Below, piece by piece: positions 25,299 through 35,306 of a stretch of 64,000 nt of DNA (positions are counted from its first letter, which is position 1; every line of letters starts with the position of its first letter). The stretch is from Alcanivorax nanhaiticus. Lineage in GTDB: Bacteria; Pseudomonadota; Gammaproteobacteria; Pseudomonadales; Alcanivoracaceae. Both the position numbers and the translations under genes were made by a program. The stretch lies in the NCBI RefSeq assembly GCF_000756665.1, contig NZ_ARXV01000010.1:62001-126000 (forward strand). Reading direction: 5' to 3'. A model generated the notes under the pieces. That model ran no database searches. It saw only the letters and a list, made by a program, of their open reading frames with translations, and was not told where the DNA came from.

Positions 25299-26938
25299 AT
25301 ATGGCTGCTGTTGCAATCCATAACCCTCGCCCCAGCGTTACTCCTGATCATGAAGTCATTATCATCGGCGCGGGAATTTCTGGAATTGGTGCGGCAATCC
25401 AGCTGCGTGCCGATGGCATCAAAGATATCTTGATCCTTGAGCGAAGCAAGGATGTGGGAGGAACCTGGCGCGACAACCGTTATCCGGGAATCGCTGTCGA
25501 CATTACCTCGTTTACCTATTCATTTTCCTTCGAACAAAACGCAAATTGGTCTCGCGTTTTTGCGCCGGGAAACGAGCTTTACCAGTATACAAGACAGGTA
25601 ACAAGCAAGTATGGCATCTACCCACTGATTCGCTTTGGTGTCGAAGTCGCTAGCGCCCGTTTTGATCTCGACAGCCATGCCTGGTTGATCGATCTTACGG
25701 ATGGCAGGCGACTTAGTGCACGCCATATTGTCTCGGCCTGTGGCGGTTTGATATCACCCAAGATGCCAGATATTGAAGGGCTTGATACGTTCCAGGGCAA
25801 TGTCATTCACACTGCACGCTGGCCAGATGACCTTGATCTTAGTGACAAGCGAGTAGCGGTAATAGGCACTGGCGCCACTGCAGTGCAACTGATTCCGAAA
25901 ATTGCCCGCCAGGCTCGTCAACTTGACGTCTACCAGCGCACCCCCATCTGGGTGCTGAAGAAGCCGGATCAGACTCTGCCTGGCTGGCTCAAGGTATTGT
26001 TCCGAACCGTACCGGGCTTGCAACGCAGCCTTCGCGGCGCTACCGACACCGTCAGCGAAACCCTGATGGTGCTTTCCGCAATATATTACCGGCAGGCCCC
26101 CTGGCTGGTTCGCATGTGTGAAAAGGCGGGCATAAACAACCTGCGCGAACAGCTGCCCAACCGCCAGGACCTGTGGCAAGCACTGACACCGAAATACGGC
26201 TTCGGGTGCAAAAGGCCAACGTTTTCCAACGACTATTTCCGAACCTTTGCCCGAAACAACGTTGAGCTTGTCACGACCCCGATCAAGCGTATTACGTCCC
26301 GCGGCATCACCACCCAGGACGGCCGCTCACGGCGTATCGATACCTTGATCCTCGCCACCGGTTACAAAACCTTCGAGAAAGGAAATATTCCCTCGTTCGA
26401 CGTCATCGGCAGCAACAACATCAATTTGGGCGATTTCTGGCATGACTACCGTTACCAGGCCTATGAAGGGTTGACCATTCCGGGCTACCCGAACTTTTAC
26501 ATCATGCTCGGTCCCTATGCCCTTATCGGCACCTCTTACTTCAAGATGGTCGAAGGGAATGCCATCCACCTCTCTCGCTGTATTCGCGAAGCCAACCGAC
26601 GTGGAGCCAGCCAAGTGGAAATACGTCAGTCCGTCCATGACGCGTATTTCCGCAATATCCAGAAACGCCAGCAAAACACCGTGTTCCTTAACCACAACTG
26701 CGCGCTGTCGAACAGTTATTACTTCGACCATCATGGTGACGCGCCAATGCTGCGGCCCTCTACCTCTCTGGAAATGCTGTGGCGAGCCAAGCATTTACCG
26801 ATGGATCACTACCGATTCAGTGTACTGGCCGGGCACACTCCCAGCAGACACGACGGCGGGAGACAAGCCTGTGAGCCACATCCCCAGCTGCCAGAGAAGG
26901 GCATTCCGGCAAAACAAACAGATAACAATTCTCAGTGA
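25295..26938 (+). CDS. Flavin-containing Baeyer-Villiger-type monooxygenase
   Basis: A 547-residue FAD/NADPH monooxygenase with two Rossmann motifs, GAGISG (25-30) and GTGATA (191-196), and between them the type I BVMO fingerprint F-x-G-x3-H-x3-W-P (Phe167 to Pro177, FQGNVIHTARWP). It should insert oxygen next to a ketone to give an ester, using NADPH and O2. It is directly coupled to an esterase upstream. The tail after about residue 515 is low in conservation. Substrate unknown; linear, branched and cyclic ketones are all possible. Confidence 0.9.
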   Translation: MNMAAVAIHNPRPSVTPDHEVIIIGAGISGIGAAIQLRADGIKDILILERSKDVGGTWRDNRYPGIAVDITSFTYSFSFEQNANWSRVFAPGNELYQYTRQVTSKYGIYPLIRFGVEVASARFDLDSHAWLIDLTDGRRLSARHIVSACGGLISPKMPDIEGLDTFQGNVIHTARWPDDLDLSDKRVAVIGTGATAVQLIPKIARQARQLDVYQRTPIWVLKKPDQTLPGWLKVLFRTVPGLQRSLRGATDTVSETLMVLSAIYYRQAPWLVRMCEKAGINNLREQLPNRQDLWQALTPKYGFGCKRPTFSNDYFRTFARNNVELVTTPIKRITSRGITTQDGRSRRIDTLILATGYKTFEKGNIPSFDVIGSNNINLGDFWHDYRYQAYEGLTIPGYPNFYIMLGPYALIGTSYFKMVEGNAIHLSRCIREANRRGASQVEIRQSVHDAYFRNIQKRQQNTVFLNHNCALSNSYYFDHHGDAPMLRPSTSLEMLWRAKHLPMDHYRFSVLAGHTPSRHDGGRQACEPHPQLPEKGIPAKQTDNNSQ

Positions 26939-27272
26939 CTGTGCCAGAGAAAGTGTGGAGCCTGCTTGTACATGTCACGCCAGCAGAGCTCTCCAGATCC
27001 AGTTGACCGTGCGCTTTAGCGCTGCCCAGGAGGCGTTACACCACTCGATAACCCATGCCTGGTCAGCAACAGAACACGGCATCTCGTCATAGACGACGAC
27101 TGGGCGTCACGCATTAATGTGTGACATTACCGGAGCGCCAGAGCACAACGTCATTACAGTCATGGACACAGACAGCTAAGCCTGAGACCAATATTGGTTG
27201 TTTAACCAAACAAACAGAAAATCAGAACAACTCACCATCTATAACCAGAACAGCCCCCTTTAGGAGCCTGAA
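26939..27272. other. Intergenic region with operator site B
   Basis: 334 bp without a convincing gene. The only clear signal is the palindrome at 27192-27211. No T-rich hairpin was found after the monooxygenase gene, so read-through into the porin gene is possible. Confidence 0.6.
27192..27211 (+). promoter_or_regulatory. Operator site B
   Basis: TATTGGTTGTTTAACCAAAC, containing the perfect palindrome TTGGTT-GTTT-AACCAA. It aligns base for base with the sites at 22475, 31885 and 44766. It lies 61 bp before the porin start; a weak -10 (CAATAT, 27189-27194) overlaps its left edge, as at site C. Confidence 0.7.
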
Positions 27273-28634
27273 ATGTCTGCAAAAAAAACAAAACGGTTAC
27301 CTCTCCTTTTCTTCACGTGCACTACAGCATTGCTCTCACCCGGCTTGGCCATTGGCGGTGCTGGCGACGGAGCGAGCACTTATGGGCTAGGCCCGATGAA
27401 TGCCGGCACTGCCTTGGCATTCAGTCCTTTTGCATCCAACAGCTGGTCGGTGTACTACAACCCGGCCGCCATGGCCCGCTCCCCGGAGGGCGAACTGGGA
27501 GTCATTGTGCAGTATGGCGACCAGGAATTACGTGCCAAATCACTGGGAGGAACAGACCCTTTGGAGCGAGAGAATGATATCCTCTCTGACACCAGTTCCG
27601 AACTATTATTAATCGGCTTCAAAAGCCGCGTCGCCGGCATTTCCAGCATCGACAAGCCCATTTACTTTGGCCTGAACGTGGGTGTAGACCAATACACATC
27701 CAACCTATTGCCCTATCAGGCCAATACCAGCCAGAAAGGGCAGTTTCTACGCTATGAATCTCAGCCACTTTATCTCGCCTTTGGTGGCGCTATCAGCAAC
27801 GTCCTGAGGGGCGTTGACGTCGGCGCATCAGCACGTCTTACCCTCCAGGCCAAAGCCAACCTGGAAGCAGTTTCAGACCTTGGCGGCAACACAGACTCTG
27901 AAAAACTTTCCCTGGAAGCCTCTCCATCCCTATCACCGGCACTAGGTATCAATATCCGCTCTGGAGAAATGTTCTGCGGTACAAGCGAGTGCATGCCTTT
28001 TGGAATGGATAAGATGGAGCTGGCTCTTTTCTGGCGGGGGGAAAGTAGCTATGAGGTATCCGTGGATGCCAATGTGGTTGTGCCGGGAGTTATCCCTGAA
28101 CCAGGCCTGAGCCTAGCGCTTAGTACAATTGATACCTATCAACCTGAAGTTCTCGGCGCAGCCATTTTGCTTCCCGTTGGCAAATTCGAATTGACGGCAG
28201 GCATTGAGCAGCACAATTGGTCTGCGCTTGAAAGCGAGTTTGCCGACGATACTATTCGCGATCAGGCTAATCTAGCGTTTGACGACATCACCATTCCCCG
28301 AATTGGCGTTAGCTATCAGTGGTCGGAGTCCATGAAACTCTTTGCCGGCGCAGCCCTGGAGGACTCACCTTTAAAATCCAGCCGATCCCAGGATGTTAAC
28401 TATCTTGACACCGATAAAAAGGTTTTCGGTCTGGGTGCCAGCTACCGTCTGGCCAGCGCACCAATAATTGAAATGCCATTAGAACTCGCCTTCGCTTACC
28501 AGTATCAAATGCTGGATGAAGCTGATTTTGAATTGACCTCCATCAACTCTCCCACCGATCCAGATTCTTATGAAACGGTAAGGGCTGATGGTGAGATAAA
28601 CGTATTTTCTGCCTCTCTGTCGCTAAAGTTTTAA
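27273..28634 (+). CDS. OmpP1/FadL/TodX-type outer-membrane transport protein
   Basis: A 453-residue beta-barrel porin. Residues 1-26 form a signal peptide (KRLPLLFFTCTTALLSPGLA), followed by the mature N-terminus typical of this family and the YYNPAAMAR motif (about residues 66-74) matching the NPA(A/G) hatch signature of FadL. The C-terminus ends in Phe (SASLSLKF), as required for barrel insertion. It would let hydrophobic substrate cross the outer membrane. It forms a unit with the following large lipoprotein, 34 bp downstream, and is probably controlled by site B. Confidence 0.85.
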   Translation: MSAKKTKRLPLLFFTCTTALLSPGLAIGGAGDGASTYGLGPMNAGTALAFSPFASNSWSVYYNPAAMARSPEGELGVIVQYGDQELRAKSLGGTDPLERENDILSDTSSELLLIGFKSRVAGISSIDKPIYFGLNVGVDQYTSNLLPYQANTSQKGQFLRYESQPLYLAFGGAISNVLRGVDVGASARLTLQAKANLEAVSDLGGNTDSEKLSLEASPSLSPALGINIRSGEMFCGTSECMPFGMDKMELALFWRGESSYEVSVDANVVVPGVIPEPGLSLALSTIDTYQPEVLGAAILLPVGKFELTAGIEQHNWSALESEFADDTIRDQANLAFDDITIPRIGVSYQWSESMKLFAGAALEDSPLKSSRSQDVNYLDTDKKVFGLGASYRLASAPIIEMPLELAFAYQYQMLDEADFELTSINSPTDPDSYETVRADGEINVFSASLSLKF

Positions 28635-28668
28635 CAACAGACATGCGATTAATACCAGGAGAAGAGCA

Positions 28669-31600
28669 ATGAATAATAATTCCAGCACAATCCATCAGTT
28701 TTTTACTATTCTGGCGATCGCCATAGCAGCCCTTCTGACCGGATGCGGTGGCGACAAGGGCGATGTAAACAATCCCTGGAGCACACCAGAGACACTAATT
28801 TTTTCATACCCTTATCCCGGCCAGACAGAAGTGCCAGTTACCGCGCCAGTGATCCTGCGATTTTCCTCTGCACTTGAGCAAGAGGTTATTGATGACATTG
28901 ACTCACGCCTACAGCTGGCCAGTGATACTGATGGGAATACCGTCATGGTTGACTATCAAGTGGTAGACAATGGCAGAGGCCTGGCCCTGTATCCTCAATC
29001 GCAGCTGGCTCCGGCTGAAGGGTACCATCTGGTTGTCAACGATGGTGGCTTAGGAGCCATTGATGACGACTCCGTGAACCGCGTTGGCTTTCGGACTGCA
29101 GGCAGTCAAGACGGCGCATCGCAAAGCATGGGAAGCGGCTCTTTCACTCTGCTTTCAGCCACTCCTTTAGACCAACCGTCATTGCTAGAGTCAATTGATG
29201 ATGCCAGGCGTCCCAACGACATGAGCACCCTCAGGATGTCGTTTAACCAGACGGTTGACCCAGTCAGCACAGCATATGGCGAAACCGGATCGGTTCAACT
29301 TCGTGACAACCTGGGCAAGCTGGTTCCCGCCTCCCTCTTCTTGCGGGGCCGTTACCTGACACTAGATCCTGAGCAAGATCTACAACCTGTTGAACACACA
29401 CTGACGATTGCTGGGCTGCGCGCCCAGACTACCGGTGAACAGTTACCGGTGTACAATCGTACTTTTGTACCGAAAACGACACTTCCCCGTGCTACATCCA
29501 TTCTCAAAGTTGGCAGCCTTGGAGCTGAGCAACCTGAACTAGCGTCAATTTTAACCGGCAACCCGATCAATCAGGTACCAGTACAATCCTTTGTATTGGG
29601 AGATGAATCATTTACCGTATTGAGCGGGAATCTAGCAGCAGATCTGGCTTTTGCTCCCAACTTTCCTGATGCCGTTCCTCTGCGAGTCCCCGCTGGTTCC
29701 GTACTGCGAGGCACCGACGTCGACGTCAATATACTGGGCGAAGTACCGTCCGGGCTAGAAACCGGTGAAGTCACCATCACGATACTCAGCGACGCTAATG
29801 GGTATCTGATCCCGAATCCTTTCAGTGATTCCCCATCGGTCCCCCGCTATGCCCTTCTTAATATGGATGCAGCAATGACAGCTGAGGGTACAGAACCCAA
29901 TGCGGCTCTCAGCCAGAATCTGCTAAATGTGCAGGTGGCGGGTTTAGCCATTGTAAAAGATGGTGTGCTGGTACTGGATGCGGTCAGTGTGGTTGAACTT
30001 GAAGTGCTGGGCTTAGAGAGGGCATCTGGCCTGCTCTCATTTCGCATGGAGGCCTATCAAAACCAGCGCCAAGCGCCTACCCCAAGCCCAGATACACGGC
30101 CCTTGCAGCTCCAGTCTTGGGCACCGGGGGAAACGTTCCAACCCAATGCAAGACCTGGTGACCCCGTTATCCTGAACTTCAACAAACCATTGGACCCAGC
30201 TTCGGTTTTCATTGACGGTGCTGTACAGGTTTCTGTTGATGGTGTAGTAACGAAGTACCCAATGCGACACGATGGCGCCACGATTGTCATCGGGGGAGAT
30301 ATCCTTCAACACGGAAAAGACGTCCAGCTCGCCCTCACCAGCCTGCTCCGAGATACGCAGGGGAACCCGCTCAACCAGGACCAGACACTCAATATCCGTC
30401 TGCCGGACTTCGTTCTTCCCAATGGCAGCACCAATGAGTTACGTGCACCACTTGTCGCGGCTGTTTTTCCCGGTTACCCCTGTGCGTTAACCGATGTCGA
30501 TCTTACCGGCGAAAGAGAGACTTGGCGCAATGGCCGATGTGTAGGAGGTAAAAATAGCGACCCGCTCTATCCTGTACCGAATATGTTCAAGGATTTTAGT
30601 ATTCGAGTCATCTTTAGCCGCAGTATCGACGCCGACACGGTTAATGATCAGACTTTTGTTGTTGAACACTTTGATACCAACAATAACGAATGGGAGCCCA
30701 TCAATGGTCGTCTCAAGGTGCTTGCCCAGAGAGTAGAGTTTTTTCCGGACAACCCCTGGCAGATTGGCGAGCTTTATCGCTACACCCTGCACTCCGAGAG
30801 GTACTACCCTGTTTGTGGCACCAATGCCATATGTTCAACCGATGGTGCACCGATACAAACACGTCAAATCTCTCAGTCCAGTTCCACAGCCCCAGAACTT
30901 AGAGAAGGAGGCCCAGACCTAACCAATCACTTCGTTGTAACAGGGGAAGAGGACCAGATCACCCGTGTATCGTTACGCTCTCTGCCGGTTGCAGATGTTA
31001 ACGCTAATCTTAGTATCGATGACAACGAGCAAGGTGCGGTTCCCGACGGTAACGGCGGAGCAACTGCCGATGCCAACTTCCTAAAGCTTAGGCTAAAAAG
31101 CAGATCGGGAGTAGTAACCAGTGCCAACATTGGCTGTGGTATAGGCGAGGATTGCCCGGAAAAGAAATATGCCTTTGTCGGGTCAGGCGCGTTACAAGCG
31201 GGTGTAAGCAATTATGATTCGAATGTTAGTGTCAACCGCCGTTTAATCGACAGCAACCCCATGACGTCAAATGTAGTTACCGGCTCCGTCATCGCCAAAG
31301 TCTTCCCTACCGTTCTCTCAACGACCAGTGTCTTTCTGGAAGCTCGCGCACTGGGATTAATCACAATACCGCTGGACACCGGTCCTCTGATACTTCGATT
31401 GGCATACGAAAACAATCAACCCATTACGGGCCATATCACCGAAACCCCGGATGGCCCCTGGTTCAGTGCTACGCTTGATCTCATGGTGGATGCACCAGAG
31501 TTAGAACCACGGCTAATTATAGAACTCGGGCATGACATCCGCAGCAAAGTAATTACCGGAGTCGTCCTCGAAGGGCCCCTGCGCTTTGTCGATGATGGTC

Positions 31601-31749
31601 GTCTGATTCTCAAAGTCCGTAACCCCGACCCTCTCATCATACCGGCCAACATTGATCTCTTGGGAATCGGCTTGGCGGGTGTTGAGCTGGAAGTCCCCCC
31701 CCTCGGCGTAGATCTGACCTTTACCTTTTTGCCGGTAAAAGATTTTTAA
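28669..31749 (+). CDS. Large lipoprotein with bacterial Ig-like (Big_5) domains
   Basis: A 1026-residue lipoprotein: signal peptide with lipobox LLTGC (Cys about residue 26). The first domain after it (SYPYPGQTEVPVTAPVILRFSSAL) matches the SbsA/Big_5 Ig-like fold, and similar 'PGDPVILNFNKPLDPASV' and 'FSRSIDADTVNDQTF' blocks recur near residues 495 and 645, so at least three such domains are likely. The C-terminal 150 residues are rich in beta-strand. The residue after Cys is Gly, consistent with outer-membrane sorting. It is paired with the FadL-like porin and may sit at the cell surface to bind hydrocarbon; that is inference. Confidence 0.8.
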   Translation: MNNNSSTIHQFFTILAIAIAALLTGCGGDKGDVNNPWSTPETLIFSYPYPGQTEVPVTAPVILRFSSALEQEVIDDIDSRLQLASDTDGNTVMVDYQVVDNGRGLALYPQSQLAPAEGYHLVVNDGGLGAIDDDSVNRVGFRTAGSQDGASQSMGSGSFTLLSATPLDQPSLLESIDDARRPNDMSTLRMSFNQTVDPVSTAYGETGSVQLRDNLGKLVPASLFLRGRYLTLDPEQDLQPVEHTLTIAGLRAQTTGEQLPVYNRTFVPKTTLPRATSILKVGSLGAEQPELASILTGNPINQVPVQSFVLGDESFTVLSGNLAADLAFAPNFPDAVPLRVPAGSVLRGTDVDVNILGEVPSGLETGEVTITILSDANGYLIPNPFSDSPSVPRYALLNMDAAMTAEGTEPNAALSQNLLNVQVAGLAIVKDGVLVLDAVSVVELEVLGLERASGLLSFRMEAYQNQRQAPTPSPDTRPLQLQSWAPGETFQPNARPGDPVILNFNKPLDPASVFIDGAVQVSVDGVVTKYPMRHDGATIVIGGDILQHGKDVQLALTSLLRDTQGNPLNQDQTLNIRLPDFVLPNGSTNELRAPLVAAVFPGYPCALTDVDLTGERETWRNGRCVGGKNSDPLYPVPNMFKDFSIRVIFSRSIDADTVNDQTFVVEHFDTNNNEWEPINGRLKVLAQRVEFFPDNPWQIGELYRYTLHSERYYPVCGTNAICSTDGAPIQTRQISQSSSTAPELREGGPDLTNHFVVTGEEDQITRVSLRSLPVADVNANLSIDDNEQGAVPDGNGGATADANFLKLRLKSRSGVVTSANIGCGIGEDCPEKKYAFVGSGALQAGVSNYDSNVSVNRRLIDSNPMTSNVVTGSVIAKVFPTVLSTTSVFLEARALGLITIPLDTGPLILRLAYENNQPITGHITETPDGPWFSATLDLMVDAPELEPRLIIELGHDIRSKVITGVVLEGPLRFVDDGRLILKVRNPDPLIIPANIDLLGIGLAGVELEVPPLGVDLTFTFLPVKDF

Positions 31750-31779
31750 TATATTCCCCTTGTGCTAACGCACTTTCAT

Positions 31780-31802
31780 GCCCCCTTTATGGGGGCTTTT
31801 TT
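31780..31802 (+). terminator. Terminator after the lipoprotein gene
   Basis: GCCCCC (31780-31785), loop TTTAT, GGGGGC (31791-31796), then six T. A strong intrinsic terminator 30 bp after the stop codon, closing the porin-lipoprotein unit. Confidence 0.9.
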
Positions 31803-31884
31803 CTGTCCTCACCGTATGCCACACCGCTGAATGATCATCAATATCGTCAAATAGGACTTTTCTTTGTGTAGAAGAAACGCTAAT

Positions 31885-31904
31885 ATTTGGTTGTTTGGCC
31901 AAAT
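31885..31904 (+). promoter_or_regulatory. Operator site C
   Basis: ATTTGGTTGTTTGGCCAAAT, with perfect outer half-sites ATTTGG/CCAAAT. A possible -10 TAATAT (31881-31886) overlaps its left edge, and the start codon of the next gene follows 6 bp later, so binding here would block transcription of the 31911-36191 operon. Confidence 0.75.
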
Positions 31905-31910
31905 AAATAA

Positions 31911-32879
31911 ATGCCTATAATGATGCATCCTCACGACAGCCTCGCAAGCCTTGCCTACAGCGATTCAAAGCACTCACCGGAATCTGGCAGGGATATACAG
32001 TTCCCGGGAAACGGCGGGTTGGTTCTTAGTGCAACCCAGTTCGGGGACCCGAAGTCACCGCAGGTGCTTTTGCTGCATGGCGGCGGACAGACCCGTCATG
32101 CCTGGGCGCACACGGCAACAGCTCTGGCCAGATCAGGGTACTGCGCTACCTGCATTGATGCCCGCGGTCATGGTCAAAGCCAGTGGTGCCCTGAAGGGGA
32201 TTACAGCGGCACCGCGCTGGTATCAGACCTCCGCGCCATCATCCAATCACTTCCCACATCACCTTATATCGTGGGAGCGTCAATGGGCGGACTGACGGCC
32301 ATGCTTACCCTTGGGGAGGAGCCCCCCTTGCCCTGTCGAGGTCTGGTACTGGTGGATGTGGCCCCACGGCTTGAGACCAAAGGCGTTCGCCGGGTGATTG
32401 AGTTCATGCGCCGCCACCCTGACGGTTTCGACTCTCTGGATCAGGTTCAGGATGCCGTGGCTGCCTATAACCCAACACGAAAAGCACCATCAAGCTCACA
32501 GGGCTTGCGAAAAAACCTCCGCCAGGACGCTAATGGCCGTCTCCATTGGCACTGGGATCCTGCGTTTCTTGATCATGCGGTAATCCCTGAAGCAAATGAA
32601 GGCATGTTCGGCCGAGCGCGACTCAATCTTGCAGCAAGCAAACTCAAATTACCGATATTACTCATCCGCGGCCATCACAGTGATGTACTCAGCGAAGCAG
32701 GAGCCCAGGAATTATTAGCCCTCGTGCCACATGCCAAGTACCGAGTAATCCATCAAGCAGGTCATATGGTAGCGGGTGACCGCAACAGTATTTTTACCGG
32801 AGCAGTGCTGGACTTTCTTCAGCACCTTGACCCGCAAGGAAATCACATACGCTCCACCGATCGGAGACTTACACCATGA
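31911..32879 (+). CDS. Alpha/beta hydrolase
   Basis: A 322-residue alpha/beta-fold hydrolase: oxyanion motif LLLHGGGQTRHAW (about 53-65), DARGHGQS, nucleophile elbow GASMGG (Ser124), and catalytic His in HQAGHMVAGD near residue 288. It would be an esterase or lactonase acting with the monooxygenase that follows with an ATGA overlap. Start choice is uncertain: ATGs at 31911, 31920 and 31923 are all in frame and none has a Shine-Dalgarno, so a very short leader is likely. Confidence 0.88.
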   Translation: MPIMMHPHDSLASLAYSDSKHSPESGRDIQFPGNGGLVLSATQFGDPKSPQVLLLHGGGQTRHAWAHTATALARSGYCATCIDARGHGQSQWCPEGDYSGTALVSDLRAIIQSLPTSPYIVGASMGGLTAMLTLGEEPPLPCRGLVLVDVAPRLETKGVRRVIEFMRRHPDGFDSLDQVQDAVAAYNPTRKAPSSSQGLRKNLRQDANGRLHWHWDPAFLDHAVIPEANEGMFGRARLNLAASKLKLPILLIRGHHSDVLSEAGAQELLALVPHAKYRVIHQAGHMVAGDRNSIFTGAVLDFLQHLDPQGNHIRSTDRRLTP

Positions 32880-34402
32880 AACATAAACACCTCGACGTGC
32901 TGATCATTGGCGCGGGCCTTTCCGGCGTCGGTGCGGCTTGTCACCTAAGCCGCAAGTGCCCAGATCTACGCTATGGCATCCTTGAGCGACGCAAGCGCGT
33001 TGGTGGCACCTGGGATTTATTTCGCTATCCCGGCATCCGTTCGGACTCCGATATGTTCACACTCGGCTATAACTTTCGGCCTTGGACAGACACCAAGATG
33101 CTTGCCGATGGCCCCTCTATTCGCAATTACATCGAAGAAACCGCTGAGCATCATCAGGTCCACAAGAAAATTCATTTTGGCCTGAAAGTCACTGCCGAGG
33201 ACTGGAGCAGCGAATTCAATCGCTGGACGGTTACCGCGTTGAACGAGGAAACCGGTGAAGAAGAAGTTTTCACCGCTGGGTTTGTCCTCAACTGTACCGG
33301 TTATTATAACTATGACGCCGGCTACACACCGAAAATTCCTGGAATCAATCGCTTTGGCGGCGACGTAATTCACCCGCAGCACTGGCCAGCTGACTACGAC
33401 TATACGGGTAAGCGAGTTGTCGTGATCGGCAGCGGCGCCACCGCCGTAACACTGGTGCCCGCGATGACCGACCGCGCTGCGCATGTCACCATGTTACAGC
33501 GCTCCCCTACTTATGTTGCCTCCGTCCCTGAGCAAGATCTCATCTCGAAAAACCTGCGCCGAGTACTGCCAGAAATGCTTGTTTACCGCATGGCGCGCAC
33601 ACGCAATATCCTGCTGCAGAGAACCGTATTTAACCTATCGATTCGTAAGCCCAAAGCGATCCGCAGATTACTGCTGGCCGCTGCTCGCAAACAACTGGGG
33701 CCGGATATCGACATGAAGCATTTTCAACCTCACTACAACCCATGGGAGGAACGAATGTGCGCAGTTCCCAAGGGGGATCTGTTCAAGGTGCTTCGTGAAG
33801 GCAAGGCTTCCGTGGTGACGGATCATATAAAAAATGTCACCAAAACCGGTATAAAACTGGAATCTGGGGATTGGATACCTGCCGATATTATCGTCACAGC
33901 TACCGGTCTGGATTTGCAAATGTTGGGCGGCGCAGAGCTACGTGTTGATGGTAAGCACGTCAATCTCTCAAACACCATGATGTACAAAGGCTTAATGCTG
34001 GAAAAAGTGCCTAATATGGCACTGGTCTTTGGCTATACCAACGCGTCCTGGACCCTCAAGGCAGATATTGCCTCCGAATTTGTTTGTCGGCTTCTCAAGC
34101 ATATGCGCAAGACAGGCGCAGAAAAGGTGACCCCTATCGACGAGGAAGGGTGTGGCTCTGATGTCAACTTTCTCAACCTTCGCTCTGGCTACATTCAACG
34201 TGCTGATGACCGCCTGCCACGCCAAGGCAACAAAGATCCTTGGCAAAACCTCAACGATTATCTTCACGACCTGCCGGCGCTTCGTTATGGAAAAATGAAT
34301 GATGGCCACCTTAAATTCGAAACGACAAACCTACATAAAACGAAACGCAATCTCGTCCAAAAACTTCTGAGCAACACACTCAATATAGAGGCGCAACGAT
34401 GA
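32876..34402 (+). CDS. almA: AlmA-like flavin-binding monooxygenase
   Basis: A 508-residue FAD/NADPH enzyme resembling AlmA, the long-chain alkane-associated monooxygenase of Acinetobacter and Alcanivorax. Motifs: GAGLSG (12-17), GGTWDLFRYPGIRSDSDMFTLGYNF (43-67, quoted by its core), the fingerprint F-x-G-x3-H-x3-W-P (Phe160 to Pro171) and GSGATA (185-190). The fingerprint points to Baeyer-Villiger chemistry on ketones or aldehydes rather than direct alkane hydroxylation. It overlaps both neighbours by ATGA, so hydrolase, monooxygenase and SDR are made in a coupled way. Confidence 0.9.
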   Translation: MKHKHLDVLIIGAGLSGVGAACHLSRKCPDLRYGILERRKRVGGTWDLFRYPGIRSDSDMFTLGYNFRPWTDTKMLADGPSIRNYIEETAEHHQVHKKIHFGLKVTAEDWSSEFNRWTVTALNEETGEEEVFTAGFVLNCTGYYNYDAGYTPKIPGINRFGGDVIHPQHWPADYDYTGKRVVVIGSGATAVTLVPAMTDRAAHVTMLQRSPTYVASVPEQDLISKNLRRVLPEMLVYRMARTRNILLQRTVFNLSIRKPKAIRRLLLAAARKQLGPDIDMKHFQPHYNPWEERMCAVPKGDLFKVLREGKASVVTDHIKNVTKTGIKLESGDWIPADIIVTATGLDLQMLGGAELRVDGKHVNLSNTMMYKGLMLEKVPNMALVFGYTNASWTLKADIASEFVCRLLKHMRKTGAEKVTPIDEEGCGSDVNFLNLRSGYIQRADDRLPRQGNKDPWQNLNDYLHDLPALRYGKMNDGHLKFETTNLHKTKRNLVQKLLSNTLNIEAQR

Positions 34403-35265
34403 AATCATTTTCAGGAAAAGTCGCGGCGATCACTGGCGCCGGGTCGGGCATCGGGCAAGCCACGGCGATTGCTCTAGCAAAAGAAGGCTGCCACTTAGCG
34501 ATCTCTGATATCAGCGAAGAAAGCCTAGAGAAGACGGTCGAATTACTGGCAGGCTACGCCGTCAACATCAGCACTCATGTTGTTGATGTCAGCAACAAAA
34601 ATGCGGTTTATCAATACGCGGAAGATACCGTCTCAACACACGGAAAAGTAAATCTCATCATGAACAATGCCGGTGTGGGACTGGGTGAGACCGTCGAGAA
34701 CATGAGCTATGAAAACTTTGAATGGCTGATGAATATCAATTTCTGGGGTGTCGTATACGGTACAAAGGCATTTCTTCCCCATCTCCAGAAAATAGGTGAA
34801 GGCCATATCGTCAACATCTCCAGCGTTTTCGGCATTATCGGTGTTCCAACCCAGTCAGCCTACAACGCCGCAAAATTTGCTGTTCGCGGATTTACAGAAT
34901 CATTACGTGAAGAGCTGGATATCGCGGGCGGCCTTGTCAGCGCGACTTGCGTTCATCCAGGTGGAGTAAAGACCAACATCGCGCGTAATAGTCGCATGGG
35001 AGACATGGGCAGCATGAACATGGGCGACAAAGAAGAGATTGCCAGCATGTTCGAAAAAATTGCCATGACCACACCCGAAGCTGCCGCTAGAACCATCCTG
35101 AAAGGCGTGCGAAAAAACCGGCGAAGAGTTTTGGTAGGCGGTGACGCGGTCATGCTGGACACCACACAGAGACTGATACCCACAGGCTACCAACGCTTGC
35201 TTGAAATTATGTTTAAAAAACAGCAAAGCAGCAAAAATAAAAAAACGCACCAGGGCATGGCCTGA
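34399..35265 (+). CDS. Short-chain dehydrogenase/reductase (SDR)
   Basis: A 288-residue SDR: TGAGSGIGQATA (about 11-22), NNAGVGLG, Ser in NISSVFG and YNAAK catalytic motif. Start overlaps the AlmA-like stop (ATGA). It would produce the ketone substrate from a secondary alcohol or reduce a product. A basic Lys/Gln-rich tail (KKQQSSKNKKTHQ) is unusual. Confidence 0.9.
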   Translation: MKSFSGKVAAITGAGSGIGQATAIALAKEGCHLAISDISEESLEKTVELLAGYAVNISTHVVDVSNKNAVYQYAEDTVSTHGKVNLIMNNAGVGLGETVENMSYENFEWLMNINFWGVVYGTKAFLPHLQKIGEGHIVNISSVFGIIGVPTQSAYNAAKFAVRGFTESLREELDIAGGLVSATCVHPGGVKTNIARNSRMGDMGSMNMGDKEEIASMFEKIAMTTPEAAARTILKGVRKNRRRVLVGGDAVMLDTTQRLIPTGYQRLLEIMFKKQQSSKNKKTHQGMA

Positions 35266-35306
35266 CATTTTTCTCTTTAACTATCACATTATTGATTGGA
35301 GGCGAT

